From: Solwaraspora sp. WMMD1047
GTDB lineage: Bacteria; Actinomycetota; Actinomycetes; Mycobacteriales; Micromonosporaceae
Direction: 5' to 3'
Length of the DNA stretch: 64,000 nucleotides
Assembly: GCF_029626155.1 (NCBI RefSeq)
Contig: NZ_JARUBL010000001.1
Location: 868,001-932,000 of the forward strand
Made by a program: the position numbers and the translations under genes. The notes beneath the pieces are model-generated. The model saw only the letters and a program-made list of their open reading frames with translations. It ran no database searches and was not told where the DNA came from. Shown one piece after another: positions 63,127-64,000 of the stretch. How positions within the stretch are numbered: the stretch's first letter is position 1; every line of letters starts with the position of its first letter.

Positions 63127-64000
63127 GTGCCGAGAGCCCCATGGCGTCGGCGTCGCAGTACGGACAGCCCCCGCCCCGGCGGACGCCGGTGGACCGGAGG
63201 GCTACGCCGAGGTGGCGCGTTCGCCAGGCAGGTGCTGCTGGTCCGGGTCGGTCGTCGGGGCAACGAGCCCGGCGGTTCGGCCGCCGTTGTGCTCCCTGAC
63301 CACCGCTACCCGGTCGATACCCCCCGACAGCCCCGGATACCCGGCTGGCGCCGTTCGGCCGGTCGACGACAGGCCGCCGAGCGGTACGCCGTCGGGCGGG
63401 TGACCGACGCCGAGATCCAGGCACTGGTGCCGGTCAGCCCCGCGATCGGCCCCGCCGGCGCGGTCGACGCCGACGAGACCGGGCTGGCCATCCCGCTGCT
63501 GCCCGGCGAGCGCACCCTGGTCCGCCAGGCCAAGTTCGTCGTGGTGAACGCCTGCACGGTCGCCAGCCTGACGCTCGGCCTCTTCGCGATCTTCCTGGCC
63601 ATGCAGGGTGACGTCCGGCTCGCCGCCGGCGCCCTGATCGCCTGCGTGCTCTTCGACGGGCTGGACGGTGCGCTCGCCCGCCGGATGGGCGTGGCCAGCC
63701 CGTTCGGGGCGCAGATGGACTCGCTGGCCGACATGTGCTCGTTCGGGCTGGCCGCCCCGGTGGTGGTCTACGCCTCGCTCGCCGGCTCGGTCTCCACCCC
63801 GGCCGCCGCGGTGGCCTGCGCGCTCGTGGCGGCCTGCGCCGCGATCCGGCTGGCCCGGTTCAACGTCTCGCCGAAGGACGGCCGGTTCTTCTGCGGCGTG
63901 CCGACCACGATGGCCGCCGCCGTGCTCGCCCTCGCCGTACTCATCGGTCTGCCGGTCTCCGGGACCGTCCAGGTCGCCGGCGTCGGCCTGCTGGCGTTCG
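63127..64000 (+). CDS. pssA: CDP-diacylglycerol-serine O-phosphatidyltransferase, partial
   Basis: Runs off the right edge. The probable start is GTG 63127, just after GGAGGAG, though the basic unconserved head leaves later starts possible. The head of about 125 residues ends in AEIQALVPVSPAIGPAG. Then comes a membrane core with the CDP-alcohol phosphotransferase signature (LFDGLDGALARRMG, then FGAQMDSLADMCSFG), matching DG-x2-AR-x8-G-x3-D-x3-D. Likely makes phosphatidylserine, the precursor of phosphatidylethanolamine. The usual psd partner is not upstream. Confidence 0.8.
   Translation, partial: MPRAPWRRRRSTDSPRPGGRRWTGGLRRGGAFARQVLLVRVGRRGNEPGGSAAVVLPDHRYPVDTPRQPRIPGWRRSAGRRQAAERYAVGRVTDAEIQALVPVSPAIGPAGAVDADETGLAIPLLPGERTLVRQAKFVVVNACTVASLTLGLFAIFLAMQGDVRLAAGALIACVLFDGLDGALARRMGVASPFGAQMDSLADMCSFGLAAPVVVYASLAGSVSTPAAAVACALVAACAAIRLARFNVSPKDGRFFCGVPTTMAAAVLALAVLIGLPVSGTVQVAGVGLLAF

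Overview
The window is high-GC actinobacterial DNA. It carries WhiB and BldM-like developmental regulators, XRE/DUF397 pairs, GuaB3, DUF5319, dual CIRCE sites and ESX-type small proteins. Protein style suggests the Micromonosporaceae; that family-level placement is an inference.

Layout. (1) 0-14.6 kb is a conserved housekeeping block: a PLP aminotransferase (partial) and an MmpS-like protein, glmS, a possible type VII pair (EspC-like plus DUF1023 hydrolase), nnr, alr, an alpha/beta hydrolase, tsaE, ung, an HTH/nucleotidyltransferase-like fusion, then tsaB-rimI-tsaD. (2) 14.9-40 kb is accessory: a heterodimeric ABC exporter, a short secreted peptide with an XRE/MmyB-type regulator, two transposase scars, a secreted LamG protein, a giant RHS/YD-repeat polymorphic toxin with HINT and barnase-like tip plus barstar-like and MafI-like immunity genes, an XRE/DUF397 pair, two tiny overlapping genes, an AbiEii-type pseudogene and a xylFGH-ROK sugar uptake operon. 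(3) 40-60 kb returns to the conserved backbone: methyltransferase, groES-groEL, a molybdopterin oxidoreductase, whiB3/whiD-like, bldM-like, DUF5319, guaB, guaB3, an SDR/HxlR pair, M1 peptidase, LCP protein, GMC oxidase, AT3-SGNH acyltransferase and guaA. (4) 60-64 kb holds a PspC protein, two tandem double-Nudix genes and a partial phosphatidylserine synthase.

How the parts work together. tsaB/D/E supply the t6A tRNA-modification enzymes. guaB and guaA run IMP to XMP to GMP. The groESL promoter is overlapped and followed by HrcA operators. The RHS locus looks like a cell-surface toxin whose tip is a guanyl-specific RNase neutralised by the downstream barstar-like protein. A one-base deletion splits the carrier into two frames. 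The region 11.6-13.0 kb around tsaB is unusual for three unrelated tandem-repeat arrays, one inside tsaB and one that has turned the tsaB/rimI junction into an extra 66-codon frame.

The best candidates for something undescribed are the exporter-peptide-regulator cluster at 14.9-19.7 kb, the repeat-generated frame between tsaB and rimI, and the split RHS barnase/barstar locus. No tRNA, rRNA or CRISPR array was recognised.
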